DNA of 64,000 bases from Myxococcales bacterium (GCA_016706545.1 JADJJK010000037.1:1-64000), one strand, 5' to 3'. Positions 1 through 16,691 are shown, counted from the stretch's first letter. The notes: generated from the sequence alone by a model not told the origin. Program-made: numbers and translations.

Positions 1-778
1 GGATCTGATGCGAGAACTGCTCGAACTCGCCCTCGGCTGCCATCACCTCGATGCGCAAGCTGGAGAGCAGGTCGTTGAGGCTCGCGGAGGTCTCGGCGGT
101 CAGGGCGGTGATCTCGAGCGCCCGCTTCACCTTCACGCTGCCGGCCTCCATGGCCATCTGTTCCTCGGCGCGCCCGAGCTTGGACTTGAGGTTGTCGCGC
201 TCGATCTCCACCATGGAGAGATCGTTCTCGAGATCCTCCATCCGCCGCGCCGTCTCCTGGTTGAAGCGGTTGGTGCGGTAGATGCGAAGCTCGGTCTGGA
301 GCTGCTCCACTCGCCGGCGTAGCACCCGGATCTCCGCGTCTGCCTCGGCTGCGCCGCCGGAGGGTAGGAGCTGGTTGGACGGGCCGGACAGGGCTGGCGC
401 GGAGTGCTCCATGGCCGCCATCGCCGCCATCGGGGCCTGTGCGTTGCCGGCGCTCGGCAAGGACTGCGAGGCCGCGGGCGCGCTGGCGCCCTCGGTGTCC
501 ACGAAGCGGAGCCACAAGCTGCCGCAGCGGATGGCGTCGCCATGCTTGAGCAAGTGCGACTTGACCTGCTGCTCCTGGAAGTAGACGCCGTTGGCAGATC
601 CGAGATCTTCGACGATGTATCCGCCGCCGCCCCAGAACACCCGCGCGTGGTGGCGCGACACCATGGCGTCGTCGGTGCGGATCGCGCAGTCCACCGCCCG
701 TCCCACCTTGATCTCGCTTCCCGCGAGATCGAGCGAGCCTTCGATGCTTTGCGCATCACGCCACAAGAGTCGAGCCAC
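1..778 (-). CDS. FHA-domain protein with coiled-coil tail (3' end outside window)
   Basis: This is a phosphothreonine-reader type signalling protein. The N-terminal ~95 residues show an FHA domain: GRAVDCAIR, then SRHHARVFW, then the conserved Asn in DLGSANGVYF. A Pro/Ala-rich linker follows, then a long heptad-like, charged segment (about residues 135-259) expected to form a coiled coil. The start is a GTG at 778; an in-frame TGA lies about 36 bases upstream and no ATG is available, so this start is nearly forced. The frame stays open to base 1, so the C-terminus is missing. It is divergent from purF across a ~260-bp gap. FHA proteins usually bind Thr-phosphorylated partners of Ser/Thr kinases; the partner here is unknown. 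Confidence 0.85.
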   Translation of the reverse strand, partial: MARLLWRDAQSIEGSLDLAGSEIKVGRAVDCAIRTDDAMVSRHHARVFWGGGGYIVEDLGSANGVYFQEQQVKSHLLKHGDAIRCGSLWLRFVDTEGASAPAASQSLPSAGNAQAPMAAMAAMEHSAPALSGPSNQLLPSGGAAEADAEIRVLRRRVEQLQTELRIYRTNRFNQETARRMEDLENDLSMVEIERDNLKSKLGRAEEQMAMEAGSVKVKRALEITALTAETSASLNDLLSSLRIEVMAAEGEFEQFSHQI

Positions 779-1041
779 GATTGTGCCAACCGTAGGACAT
801 CCGTCGAAAATTCACAAGTTTGCACCTGGCACGGATGCAACCAACCGGCTCCTTTTTTTGGGCAAGCCGCGCCGCGGCAACCCGCGACCCGCCGGCGATC
901 TGGCCGCAATTCAGCGGCAATTCGCCGAACTTTCGCGCGGTTTCCGCTGACGGCGGCATCCGTCCGCGGTGAAGCCGAAAAACGGCGCGGATCGCGCCCG
1001 CGTCCCTGCGTTGCCTGGTCAAAACGTGGTAGGTGGGCCGC

Positions 1042-2511
<1,470 letters not shown>

Positions 2512-2521
2512 GTGCAACCCC

Positions 2522-3638
<1,117 letters not shown>

Positions 3639-3680
3639 GCGCGCGGTCGCTGGTGGTCGCTGGTGGTCGTTGGCGAAGGG

Positions 3681-5171
3681 CTACTTCGCCGCGGGCGCCG
3701 CGGGCTTGCCAGCGGCGCGGGCCTCGAGCGCCGCCAGCGCCTCCTTGGCCTTGGCCAGCGCCTCGGGCGCGGCTTGCTCCGGCGGCAAGCTCTCGTAGGT
3801 GGCCACCATGGCGGCGCGCGCCTTGCGCTCCGCCTCGAGGTCCTTGCGCTCGGCGGCGAGGTCGGCGGCCAGGCCCAGCACGCGCGCCTTGCGCGGGCCG
3901 TACGCGCGGGCCACCGCCTTGTCACACCAGGCCGCGGCCTGCTCGGGCCTGCCTGACTTCCACAAGGTCCACGCCAGGCGGTACGGCGGATCGTACTCCT
4001 GGGGGAGCGCGGCCGCCGACTTCTCGAGGTCCGCCACCAGCTCTGCGCCCTTGCCCAGATACACCGTCACCTCCGCGCGCGGCCAGTTGTAGGTCATCGC
4101 CGCCAGCGGGGTGGCCGCCTTGGCCGCCGCTTCGTCCAGGAGCGCGCGCTGACGCGTCGCGGTGGCCCGGGCGGCGTCCTTGCGTCCCAGCGCGTCCTGG
4201 AGCGTGCGCAGGTTCATCATCGCGTCCGAGCGGTCGTCCACCGAGAGCTGCGCCGCGGGGTGGTCCAAAAGCGAGGCGAGGCGCGCCGCGGCCTTGTCGC
4301 GGAAGGCGGTCACGCGCGCGCGCTCGGTCTCGGCCAGGCCGGCGGCGCAATCGAGCGTGTTGACCAGGAAATCGGTCGCGCTGGCGGTTTGCCCGGTGTC
4401 CTCCAGCGAGGACTCGCCCAGCGTCAGACACGCCGCCAGGTCACCGGTCTTGCGCAAGGCCCCCGCCAGCGACACCAGCGCGTCGGGGCGGCGAGACCAG
4501 TCAGCCTTCGCCGCGGCCAGCGCCGCCCGGTACGAGGTCACCGCCGCGGCGTGGTCCTTGATGGTCGCCGCGCGTTCGCCCTGCCGCAAGAGGTCGTCGG
4601 CCGGGCTGCCCGGGGCGGCGCCGCGTGAGCCGTGGGCCAGAAAATCCAGAAACTGCGCCTTGCTCGCCGCGCCGACGAAGCGGGACTGCACCGCCTCGTC
4701 GGTCGACGCCAGGACGTAGAACGTGGGCCAGGCGCCGATGGAGAGCTTGCCCAGCGCCCTGGCGTTGATCTCGCGGTCGGTGTCGAGCGCGACGAACACG
4801 AAGCGCTCGGCCATCGGCGCCAGCTCCGGCTCCTGGAACACGGTGGTCTGCATCGACAGGCAGGTGTGGCACCAGGGGGCCCACAGGTCGACGACCAGCG
4901 GCACCTTGCGGGCGCGCGCGCAGGCCAGCGCGCCGTCGTAGTCGTCATGGAACCAGCGCAGCGGGCCGGCGGGCTCGGCCTTGTTGCACGCCTGGTCTGC
5001 GGTCGGCTTGTCCTTGCCCACCGGTGTTCCCGCCGTTGTCCCTTCCGTTGTCCCTTCCGGGGGCGTCGCCGCGAAGCGCTCGGGGTTGCGCATGGGCGGC
5101 TCGGAGCGCCGGCAGGCGGCGAGGGTGCAGAGCTGGGTGGCCAGGACGGCGGCGAGGGCCAGGTTGCGCAT
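3681..5171 (-). CDS. Thioredoxin-like lipoprotein with TPR-type C-terminal half
   Basis: Predicted lipoprotein of 496 residues. The signal peptide MRNLALAAVLATQLCTLAAC ends in a lipobox with Cys, which favours ATG 5171 over the start six codons upstream. Residues ~75-200 form a thioredoxin fold with the active-site motif WAPWCHTC (CxxC) and cis-Pro in GAWPTFYVL, similar to the C-terminal DsbD or DUF255-like domain. The remainder is Ala-rich and helical, with TPR-like pairs (AYGPRKARVLGLAADLAAER). A role in envelope disulfide or redox handling is inferred. It is convergent with prfB (about 40 bases between stops) and divergent from lysS. Specific partner unknown. Confidence 0.85.
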   Translation of the reverse strand: MRNLALAAVLATQLCTLAACRRSEPPMRNPERFAATPPEGTTEGTTAGTPVGKDKPTADQACNKAEPAGPLRWFHDDYDGALACARARKVPLVVDLWAPWCHTCLSMQTTVFQEPELAPMAERFVFVALDTDREINARALGKLSIGAWPTFYVLASTDEAVQSRFVGAASKAQFLDFLAHGSRGAAPGSPADDLLRQGERAATIKDHAAAVTSYRAALAAAKADWSRRPDALVSLAGALRKTGDLAACLTLGESSLEDTGQTASATDFLVNTLDCAAGLAETERARVTAFRDKAAARLASLLDHPAAQLSVDDRSDAMMNLRTLQDALGRKDAARATATRQRALLDEAAAKAATPLAAMTYNWPRAEVTVYLGKGAELVADLEKSAAALPQEYDPPYRLAWTLWKSGRPEQAAAWCDKAVARAYGPRKARVLGLAADLAAERKDLEAERKARAAMVATYESLPPEQAAPEALAKAKEALAALEARAAGKPAAPAAK

Positions 5172-5285
5172 CCCGTCGTGATACCACACCCGCCGCCAGC
5201 GGCAGGCGAGGTGCGTGAGGCAGGCCGCGCCCCGGGGGCGCGCGGGGCTGCGCCAGGGAGCATCACCTCACCTCACCTCGGCGAC

Positions 5286-5314
5286 CTGACACAGTGCGCC
5301 GGTTCGTGTATGGT
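5286..5314 (+). promoter_or_regulatory. Candidate sigma-70 type promoter of lysS
   Basis: CTGACA (5286-5291), a 17-base spacer, then TATGGT (5309-5314) closely fit a housekeeping promoter. The predicted transcription start lies one or two bases before ATG 5323, implying a leaderless or nearly leaderless lysS mRNA. No Shine-Dalgarno is visible before that ATG. Confidence 0.5.
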
Positions 5315-5322
5315 CCGCCGCC

Positions 5323-7005
<1,683 letters not shown>

Positions 7006-7008
7006 CGC

Positions 7009-8949
<1,941 letters not shown>

Positions 8950-9115
8950 TCCTGGCACTGATCCGGCCAGCAGCCGGCCAGCGCCTCGACGCGGCCCCCC
9001 CGGCGGCCGGCGCGCGACGCTCGGGTGAAGCCGCGACCACGGCGCGACTGTGAATGCCGGATTACGTCAGCGGCCAGGACGCCTCGACCGGCTGGCAAGA
9101 TCAGCGAGTTGGCGA

Positions 9116-9132
9116 TTGGCACCGTTGGTGCA
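9116..9132 (+). promoter_or_regulatory. Candidate sigma-54 promoter (-24/-12)
   Basis: TTGGCACCGTTGGTGCA matches the sigma-54 consensus (YTGGCACGRNNNTTGCW) at most positions, with exactly ten bases between the GG and GC dinucleotides. It points at the gene starting at 9145; the predicted start of transcription falls about two bases before that ATG, again suggesting a leaderless message. No enhancer-binding protein gene is nearby. Confidence 0.35.
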
Positions 9133-9144
9133 ATCCCCAGAGCC

Positions 9145-9687
9145 ATGACCCCGCTCGCACGCCCGCTGGGCCTGGCCTTGTCGTCGTTGCTCGTCGTCGC
9201 GGCGCCCGCCGCCGCTGGTCCGTACCTGGGCCTGGGGGTCGGCACCGCGCCTGCGCTCGGCGAGCAGATGCAGACCTTCGCGCCTGCCTCGCGCAGCGGT
9301 CGCCTGGAGCTTGGGCAACGGCTGGGCCCGCTGGCCATCGAGGGCGCGGTGGGCGGCTTCGAGCTGGTGACGGCGCGCGCCCAGGAGGTTCGCTCGGTGT
9401 CGCTCAGCGGCGGCGGCAAGCTGTTTTTCAACCTGCAAGGCCAGCTCGACGCCTTCCTTCGCGGCGGCGTGGAGCGCACGTGGATCACCGCGGCGGCGGA
9501 TGCGTCCGGCTACAGCGGGGACGGCGTGTACCTCGGCGGCGGCGCGGAGCTCCGGCTGGCGCTGCCGGTGGGCGCGACCTCGCTGTGGATCGACTACAGT
9601 CGACACCAGTCCACGCTGCGCAGCGACACCGCCGAGCTGGAGGCGAGCCTGGGCATGTGGACCGTGGGGTTGTCGGTAGGCCTGTAG
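9145..9687 (+). CDS. Secreted protein, probable outer-membrane beta-barrel
   Basis: 180 residues with a clear signal peptide (MTPLARPLGLALSSLLVVAAPAAAG), which sets ATG 9145 as the start even though the frame is open upstream to 9025. The mature part alternates hydrophobic and polar residues with many Gly and aromatic positions (GPYLGLGVGT, GDGVYLGGGAELRLALPVG, ending SLGMWTVGLSVGL), as in small outer-membrane beta-barrels. No enzyme motif is seen. Function unknown; a sigma-54-like promoter precedes it. Confidence 0.65.
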   Translation: MTPLARPLGLALSSLLVVAAPAAAGPYLGLGVGTAPALGEQMQTFAPASRSGRLELGQRLGPLAIEGAVGGFELVTARAQEVRSVSLSGGGKLFFNLQGQLDAFLRGGVERTWITAAADASGYSGDGVYLGGGAELRLALPVGATSLWIDYSRHQSTLRSDTAELEASLGMWTVGLSVGL

Positions 9688-9699
9688 CCTCGGCTTTGG

Positions 9700-9763
9700 G
9701 GCCGGGGCGGGGGGGGGGCGGGGGGCCCGGCCGCGCGGCGCGGGGGGGGGGCGCAGCCCCTGG
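9700..9763 (+). repeat. G-run-rich spacer upstream of the HtrA gene
   Basis: The spacer after the stop at 9687 contains repeated runs of 3-10 guanines interrupted by single C or short CCGGCC elements. At least five runs of three or more G occur within 64 bases, so G-quadruplex formation on the + strand is possible. No terminator with a U tract is seen here. Confidence 0.6.
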
Positions 9764-9837
9764 CGCGTGCCGGCGTAGCCTCGGCGCGTGCTCCCGGTTT
9801 CATTTTTGCGGGAGTCCATGTCAAAGTCGAAGGTGAC

Positions 9838-10965
9838 GTGACCCCTCCTCCCCGCGACTCCGCCATCGTCAAGTTGCTCGCCGTCGCCTTGCTGGCGGTG
9901 GCGGTGGCCCTCGTCTACACCGTGGTGCAGCTCCGTCAGCAGGCGCGCGGCGTCATCGCCGCGGATCCTCGCCCGGTCGTCATCAACGACAAGCTCGGCG
10001 CCGACGAGCAAGCGACCATCGAGGTCTTCCGGCGGACCGCGACCTCGGTGGTCCACATCACCAGCATCGTGGCGCGCCGCGACCGCATGAGCCTGGACGT
10101 CACCGAGATCCCGCAGGGCACCGGCTCGGGCTTTGTCTGGGACACCGCGGGGCACGTGGTCACCAACGCCCACGTCATCGCCGGCGCGGACCGCGCCCAG
10201 GTGACGCTGGACGACGGCACCACATACGCCGCCAAGGTGGTGGGGCAGGAGGTCAACAAGGACCTCGCCGTCCTCAAGATCGACGCGCCGCCCTCCAAGC
10301 TGCGCGCCATCGCGGTGGGGCGCTCGGCCAACCTGCAGGTCGGGCAGAAAGTGCTGGCCATCGGCAACCCGTTCGGGCTCGACCACTCGCTGACCTCGGG
10401 CGTGATAAGCGGGGTCGAGCGCGAGATCAAGTCCACCTCGGGCCGCACCATCTTCGGCGTGATCCAGACCGACGCTTCGATCAACCCGGGCAACAGCGGC
10501 GGGCCGCTGCTCGACGGCGGCGGCAACCTCATCGGCATCAACACGGCGATCTACAGCCCCTCGGGCGCCAACGCTGGCATCGGCTTCGCGGTGCCGGTGG
10601 ACACCATCAACGCGATCGTCCCCGAGCTCATCGGGCACGGCAAGGTCAAGCGGCCGGGGCTCGGCATCAACATCTGGCCCAACAAGTACAACCAGCGCGA
10701 CCTCGCCGGTGCGGTCATCCGCGACGTGATTCCCGGCGGGCCGGCAGAGGCCGCGGGGCTGGTCGGGTTTCGCACCACCGGCGATGGCCGCCTGGTGCTG
10801 GGCGACATCATCGTCGGCATGGCCGGGCAGGACATCCGCGACGTCAACGATCTCTACAAGGTCCTCGACAACCACCGGGTCGGTGACTCGATCGACGTGG
10901 TGGTCCGGCGCGAGCAAGAGCGCCGCACGGTCAAGATCACGCTGATCGACGTTTCGGGGAAGTGA
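9838..10965 (+). CDS. HtrA/DegP-type serine protease with PDZ domain
   Basis: Membrane-anchored periplasmic quality-control protease of 375 residues. One N-terminal helix (residues ~10-32) anchors it. The trypsin-like domain has the triad His112 (TNAHVIAG), Asp142 (NKDLAVLKID) and Ser220 (INPGNSGGPLLDGGG). A single PDZ domain follows (about 265-370; GPAEAAGL, LGDIIVGMAGQ). The single PDZ makes it DegS-like in layout. The GTG at 9838 is used. There is a 49-base gap to the APC permease downstream. Confidence 0.92.
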   Translation: MTPPPRDSAIVKLLAVALLAVAVALVYTVVQLRQQARGVIAADPRPVVINDKLGADEQATIEVFRRTATSVVHITSIVARRDRMSLDVTEIPQGTGSGFVWDTAGHVVTNAHVIAGADRAQVTLDDGTTYAAKVVGQEVNKDLAVLKIDAPPSKLRAIAVGRSANLQVGQKVLAIGNPFGLDHSLTSGVISGVEREIKSTSGRTIFGVIQTDASINPGNSGGPLLDGGGNLIGINTAIYSPSGANAGIGFAVPVDTINAIVPELIGHGKVKRPGLGINIWPNKYNQRDLAGAVIRDVIPGGPAEAAGLVGFRTTGDGRLVLGDIIVGMAGQDIRDVNDLYKVLDNHRVGDSIDVVVRREQERRTVKITLIDVSGK

Positions 10966-11014
10966 AGGCCGCGCTATCACCGGTGGCGATGACGGCCATG
11001 ACAGGACCCCCGCA

Positions 11015-12421
<1,407 letters not shown>

Positions 12422-12594
12422 CCCCGAGGCTCGCCTGCGGCGAGGGCCGCGCGCGGCCCGGCGCGCGATGACGGGATGTCGCGGCAGTCGGTCGCGGCAA
12501 AGCCATGGACCTTGGGCCCCAGCTCGCCGCCGCCCGTGCGAACATGGGCCACGGTAGGCCACCGCGTGGGGTGGCGCGTTGCAAAAGACGATCG

Positions 12595-12620
12595 GCGCAG
12601 GCTCACCCATGGGCCTGCGC
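12595..12620 (+). promoter_or_regulatory. Stem-loop in the leader of the first DUF2330 gene
   Basis: A perfect 8-bp inverted repeat (GCGCAGGC / GCCTGCGC) encloses a 10-base loop and ends 22 bases before ATG 12643. It has no U tract, so it is more likely an mRNA leader structure or protein-binding dyad than a terminator. Function is inferred only. Confidence 0.35.
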
Positions 12621-12642
12621 GCACAGACGAAAGGCCCAGACG

Positions 12643-14142
12643 ATGTGGAAACGAGCAGTCCTTGCAGTGGCAGCGATGCTGGCGATGCCGCGAACGTCGG
12701 AGGCGTTCTGCGGGTTCTATGTGAACGGCGCCGGCGGCGACATGTTCGCGAACGCCACCCAGGTGGTGCTGATGCGAGCCGGCACCAAGACGGTGCTGTC
12801 GATGCAGAACGCCTACCAGGGGCCGCCCAGTGACTTCGCGCTGGTCATCCCGGTGCCGGTGGTGCTGCAAGAAGAGAACGTGAAGACCTTGCCCAAGGAG
12901 GTGTTCGCGAAGGTGGACGCCATGGGGGCGCCGCGGCTGGTGGAGTACTGGGAGCAAGATCCGTGCGCCCCGCCGCGGTACGAGATGGAGAAGATGGCGA
13001 GCGCGATGCCGGTGGACGAGATGGCGGCGCCCGAGGCCGAGGAGTCGGGCCACGGCGTCAAGATCGAGGCGCAGTTCACGGTGGGCGAGTACCAGATCGT
13101 GATCCTCTCGGCCCGAGACTCGACGGGCCTCGACACCTGGCTGCGCGAGCAGCGGTACAAGATCCCGGCCGGGGCCGAGCCGCTCTTGCGGCCGTACGTG
13201 GAGGGCGGGTCCAAGTTCTTCGTGGCCAAGGTGGATCCCAAGAAGGTCCGGTTCGAGAACGGCCAGGCCGTGCTGTCGCCGCTGCGATTTCACTACGACA
13301 GCGACGAGTTCATGTTGCCGATCCGGCTTGGGCTGGCGAACTCCGGCGGCGTGCAGGATCTGATCGTGAACATCCTGGCCCCGGGCCAGCGCTACGAGGT
13401 GGCCAACTACAGCAACGTGACCATCCCGACGAACCTGGACGTCAAGGACGAGGTGCGCAAGCGCTTTGGCGAGTTCTACGCCGCGCTCTTTGACCGGACG
13501 GTGGAGAAGAACCCCCGCACCGTGATCACGGAGTACGCCTGGGACGCCTCGACCTGTGATCCCTGCCCCGGGCCCACGCTGGACGGCGACGACTTCGCGA
13601 CGCTCGGCGCCGACGTGGCCGGGGTCGACGGCTGGGGCCTGGTGTTGACCCGCTTGCACGCGCGCTACGGTAAGAGCGAGGCGCCCAACGACCTGGTGTT
13701 CCGAGCGGCGCCGCCGATCGCGGGTGGACGAGAGAACTGGGTGAGCGAGGGCAAGCTCGAGGAGCGGTCGACGGCCGCGGGGACCAACAACTTCCAGGGC
13801 CGCTACGCGATCCGTCATCCTTGGACGGGCGCTGTGACCTGCGCCAACCCGGTGCGCGGCCAGTGGGGCGGACCTCCGGCTGGGCAGGAGCAAGCGCTGG
13901 CGACGGGGCCGGTGGCGGCCACCAACTCGGCGATGGCGCCGCGCGGCAAGATCGCTCTGCCGGATCTGGTGGCGCGGGACGTGCCGGAGATCGGGGTGCA
14001 GGCTGGCGTGCCCATCGCGCCTCCTTCCAGCAAGGGCGCCCGTGGCTGCGGCTGCGCCACCAGCGGCGGCGCCGCCGCCGGTAGCGCGCTCCTGGGCCTT
14101 GGGCTCGCGCTCGTGCTGCGGCGTCGCCGACGTCGGGCGTGA
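12643..14142 (+). CDS. DUF2330 secreted protein with MYXO-CTERM tail (copy 1)
   Basis: 499 residues. A signal peptide (MWKRAVLAVAAMLAMPRTSEA) is followed by FCGFYV at the mature N-terminus, which sets ATG 12643. The body is the DUF2330 type (QVVLMRAGTKTVLSMQN, DFALVIPVPVVLQEE, VGEYQIVILSARDSTGLDTW, LSPLRFHYDSDEFMLPIRLG). The C-terminus has the tripartite myxobacterial sorting signal: GCGCATSG, a hydrophobic helix, then RRRRRRA. That tail is thought to direct cell-surface attachment after cleavage at the Cys-Gly motif. Molecular role unknown. A paralogue follows immediately. Confidence 0.88.
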   Translation: MWKRAVLAVAAMLAMPRTSEAFCGFYVNGAGGDMFANATQVVLMRAGTKTVLSMQNAYQGPPSDFALVIPVPVVLQEENVKTLPKEVFAKVDAMGAPRLVEYWEQDPCAPPRYEMEKMASAMPVDEMAAPEAEESGHGVKIEAQFTVGEYQIVILSARDSTGLDTWLREQRYKIPAGAEPLLRPYVEGGSKFFVAKVDPKKVRFENGQAVLSPLRFHYDSDEFMLPIRLGLANSGGVQDLIVNILAPGQRYEVANYSNVTIPTNLDVKDEVRKRFGEFYAALFDRTVEKNPRTVITEYAWDASTCDPCPGPTLDGDDFATLGADVAGVDGWGLVLTRLHARYGKSEAPNDLVFRAAPPIAGGRENWVSEGKLEERSTAAGTNNFQGRYAIRHPWTGAVTCANPVRGQWGGPPAGQEQALATGPVAATNSAMAPRGKIALPDLVARDVPEIGVQAGVPIAPPSSKGARGCGCATSGGAAAGSALLGLGLALVLRRRRRRA

Positions 14143-14190
14143 GAGATCGAATCGACACGTGCAGCGGACCTACACCTCGAGGGAGAGACC

Positions 14191-15807
14191 ATGACGAACA
14201 TGCCAGGAAAGGCCGCGATGACCGCGGCGGTAGCCTTGTTGGCGGCGGCGGTGATGCCGCAGCCGGCGCAAGCGTTCTGCGGCTTCTACGTGTCCGGAAG
14301 CGGCGCGGAGATGTTCAACGACGCCACCCAGGTCGTGCTGATGCGGATGGGCACGCGGACCGTGCTGTCGATGCAGAACGACTACAAGGGCCCGCCAGAG
14401 GCGTTTGCGCTGGTGGTGCCCGTGCCGGTGGTGCTGCAAGAGCCAGACGTCAAGACGCTGACCAAGGACGTGTTTGGCCGGGTGGAGCAGATGGGGGCGC
14501 CGCGGCTGGTGGAGTACTGGGAGCAGGATCCCTGCGCGCCGGAGCCCGACTACTCGAGGATGATGCCCGCGTCGCCGACGATGAGCGCGGCCGGCGGAGC
14601 GCCCGGCGCGATGGCTGATGGCACGGGCGTCACGGTCGAGGCGCAGTTCACGGTGGGCGAGTACCAGATCGTGATCCTGTCGGCGAAGGACTCGACGGGG
14701 CTCGACCGCTGGCTGCGGCAGGAGAAGTACCAGATCCCGGCCGGGGCCGAGCCGCTCTTGCGGCCGTACGTGGAGGCCGGGCTCAAGTTCTTCGTGGCCA
14801 AGGTGGACCCTCAGAAGGTGAAGTTCGAGGACGGGCGCGTGGCGCTCTCGCCGCTGCGGTTTCACTACGACTCCGACGAGTTCACGCTGCCGATCCGGCT
14901 GGGCCTGGCCAACTCCGGCGGGACCCAGGACCTGATCGTGAGCATCCTGGCGCCCGGCCAGCGCTACGAGGTGGCGAACTACGCCAACGCCACTGTGCCC
15001 ACCAACCTGGACGTCAAGGACGAGGTGCGGGAGCGCTTCGGCGAGTTCTACGCCGCGTTGTTCGACAAGACCCTGGAGAAGAACCCCGGCGCGGTGGTGA
15101 CGGAGTATGCGTGGCAGGCGACCACCTGCGATCCGTGTCCGGGGCCGCAGCTCGGGATGCAGGACTTCTCGACGCTGGGCGCGGACGTGCTGGCCGGGGC
15201 CAAGGGCCAGGCGCAGCCGTACCACAGCTCGGACTTCGTGCTGACGCGGCTGCACGCGCGCTACGGCAAGGACGTCACCAACGATCTGGTGTTCAAGGCG
15301 GCCGCGGGGATCGTGGGAGGTCGCGAGAGCCATGGCGCCGATGGCAAGCTGGAGAGCGGCGCCGCGCCCTCTGGAATGAACAACTTCCAGGCGCGCTACG
15401 CCATCCGGCACCAGTGGCTTGGGCCCATCCAGTGCGCGAGCCCCAAGCGGGGACGCTGGGGCGGGCCGTGGCCGGAGGTGGCGCAGAAGCCAGACTTCGA
15501 CGGCGGCGGCGTCAAGGGCGCCACCAAGCTCGCGTTCGCGCGGCGCGGCGCGTTCCAGCTCGCCTCGGCGGTGCGAAGCGACGTGCCGGAGCTCGGCTTG
15601 ACCGCCGGCGCGGCGGCCGCCACGCCAGCGGCCGGCAGCGCGAGCGCGCCGCCAGCGACGCAGAGCGGCGCGCCAGCCGCCGCGGCCAAGAAGAAGAGCG
15701 GCTGCGGCTGCGCCGCCGCGGGGGCCGGCGACGCGGGCCTGGCGCTGGTCTTCTTGGCGCTGCTGCGGCGCCGCCGGACCGGGCGCGCCGCCAAGCCTCA
15801 CCAGTAG
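14191..15807 (+). CDS. DUF2330 secreted protein with MYXO-CTERM tail (copy 2)
   Basis: Tandem paralogue of the preceding gene (538 residues), highly similar through the DUF2330 body (FCGFYVSGSGAEMFNDATQ, SPLRFHYDSDEFTLPIRLG). It diverges in an Ala/Pro-rich stalk before the sorting tail (SGCGCAAAGAG, hydrophobic stretch, LRRRRTGRAAK). The purine-rich GAGGGAGAGACC just before ATG 14191 is a good ribosome-binding site. The gap of 48 bases suggests an operon of duplicated surface proteins. Its 3' end overlaps the convergent HExxH gene by 10 bases. Confidence 0.88.
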   Translation: MTNMPGKAAMTAAVALLAAAVMPQPAQAFCGFYVSGSGAEMFNDATQVVLMRMGTRTVLSMQNDYKGPPEAFALVVPVPVVLQEPDVKTLTKDVFGRVEQMGAPRLVEYWEQDPCAPEPDYSRMMPASPTMSAAGGAPGAMADGTGVTVEAQFTVGEYQIVILSAKDSTGLDRWLRQEKYQIPAGAEPLLRPYVEAGLKFFVAKVDPQKVKFEDGRVALSPLRFHYDSDEFTLPIRLGLANSGGTQDLIVSILAPGQRYEVANYANATVPTNLDVKDEVRERFGEFYAALFDKTLEKNPGAVVTEYAWQATTCDPCPGPQLGMQDFSTLGADVLAGAKGQAQPYHSSDFVLTRLHARYGKDVTNDLVFKAAAGIVGGRESHGADGKLESGAAPSGMNNFQARYAIRHQWLGPIQCASPKRGRWGGPWPEVAQKPDFDGGGVKGATKLAFARRGAFQLASAVRSDVPELGLTAGAAAATPAAGSASAPPATQSGAPAAAAKKKSGCGCAAAGAGDAGLALVFLALLRRRRTGRAAKPHQ

Positions 15808-16691
15808 CTGCCGCTGCGCATCTGCTGGATGAAGTGCGTGTAGTCGGCGACGGTGCCTGAGCCCGAGGACGACGGCGACTGGCCGGTCACCGACACGCGA
15901 TAGAAGTCGCCGGCGATCTGGGCCTGCTGCTCACGGTTGAAGTCGCGGTAGGTCTTGCCCTGCCGGCGCGCGACGCCCAGATCTCCGTAGGTGTATCCGC
16001 CGGTGTGCTGCGCGTGCAGGGCCTCGGGGATGTAGCGGATCCCGATCGCCTGGTACTGCGCCACGTGGGTGAGCTCGTGGCAGCAGGTGTCCAGGTGAAG
16101 CTGGTCGTTTGGGTAGTGGATGATGTTGCACGTCACGAACGCGCGCATCTGGCTGAGCTGGGTGAAGTAGGACGACGGGATCACGCGCACCGCCGAGTAG
16201 TTGATGAGCGAGCTGCCGTGGACCGCCCTGGAGGCCTCGATCTCGGCGCCGGTGAGGCGTCGCAGCCCCATCAAGCGTTCGAGCGAGCCCATGAGCGCCT
16301 CGGGGAAGCCGGCCACGGTGCGAGACGCCTCGTCGAGCGCCTGCAACACCACCTCGGTGATGCCGTTGATGACCTGCCGCACCAGGTAGTCTGCTAGCGC
16401 GTTGAGCCCGCGCCGCAAGTAGCGCGCGATGAGATCTCGCGGGTCATCGGGGAGCAGGCCGGCGACCAGCGTGCCCTGGGTCGCGCTGGCGAGCAACGCT
16501 GGATCTCCCAGCGTGCTGGCGGTGTCCGCGGTGGGACCGCCGAGAGCCGGCGCGCTCGCGAGGACCTGCGCCTCGGAGCCGGCGGCGAGCGTGGTGCCGC
16601 CGACTCTGCCGGCGCCGTGGCGCTGCGCCTCGGAGGGATTGGCCTGGGTGGTGCTGCCCAGGCGGTCGGCGTCGTTGCGTTGCAGGCTCAT
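15798..16691 (-). CDS. HExxH metallopeptidase-like protein (eCIS-core/DUF4157-like)
   Basis: 297 residues. The N-terminal ~90 residues are Ala/Gly/Thr-rich and disordered-looking. The C-terminal half has the sequence around residues 170-240: INYSAVRVIPSSYFT, NIIHYPNDQL, then CCHELTHVAQ. HELTH is the zinc-protease HExxH motif in the context seen in DUF4157 (extracellular contractile injection system core) proteins. No signal peptide is evident. No tailocin or injection-system genes are in the window, so its role is open. Convergent overlap with the second DUF2330 gene. Confidence 0.65.
   Translation of the reverse strand: MSLQRNDADRLGSTTQANPSEAQRHGAGRVGGTTLAAGSEAQVLASAPALGGPTADTASTLGDPALLASATQGTLVAGLLPDDPRDLIARYLRRGLNALADYLVRQVINGITEVVLQALDEASRTVAGFPEALMGSLERLMGLRRLTGAEIEASRAVHGSSLINYSAVRVIPSSYFTQLSQMRAFVTCNIIHYPNDQLHLDTCCHELTHVAQYQAIGIRYIPEALHAQHTGGYTYGDLGVARRQGKTYRDFNREQQAQIAGDFYRVSVTGQSPSSSGSGTVADYTHFIQQMRSGSYW

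Noticed and set aside
12443..12458. Palindrome GGGCCGCGCGCGGCCC after the permease gene as a terminator
   Set aside because: No U tract follows and such GC palindromes are frequent in this composition.
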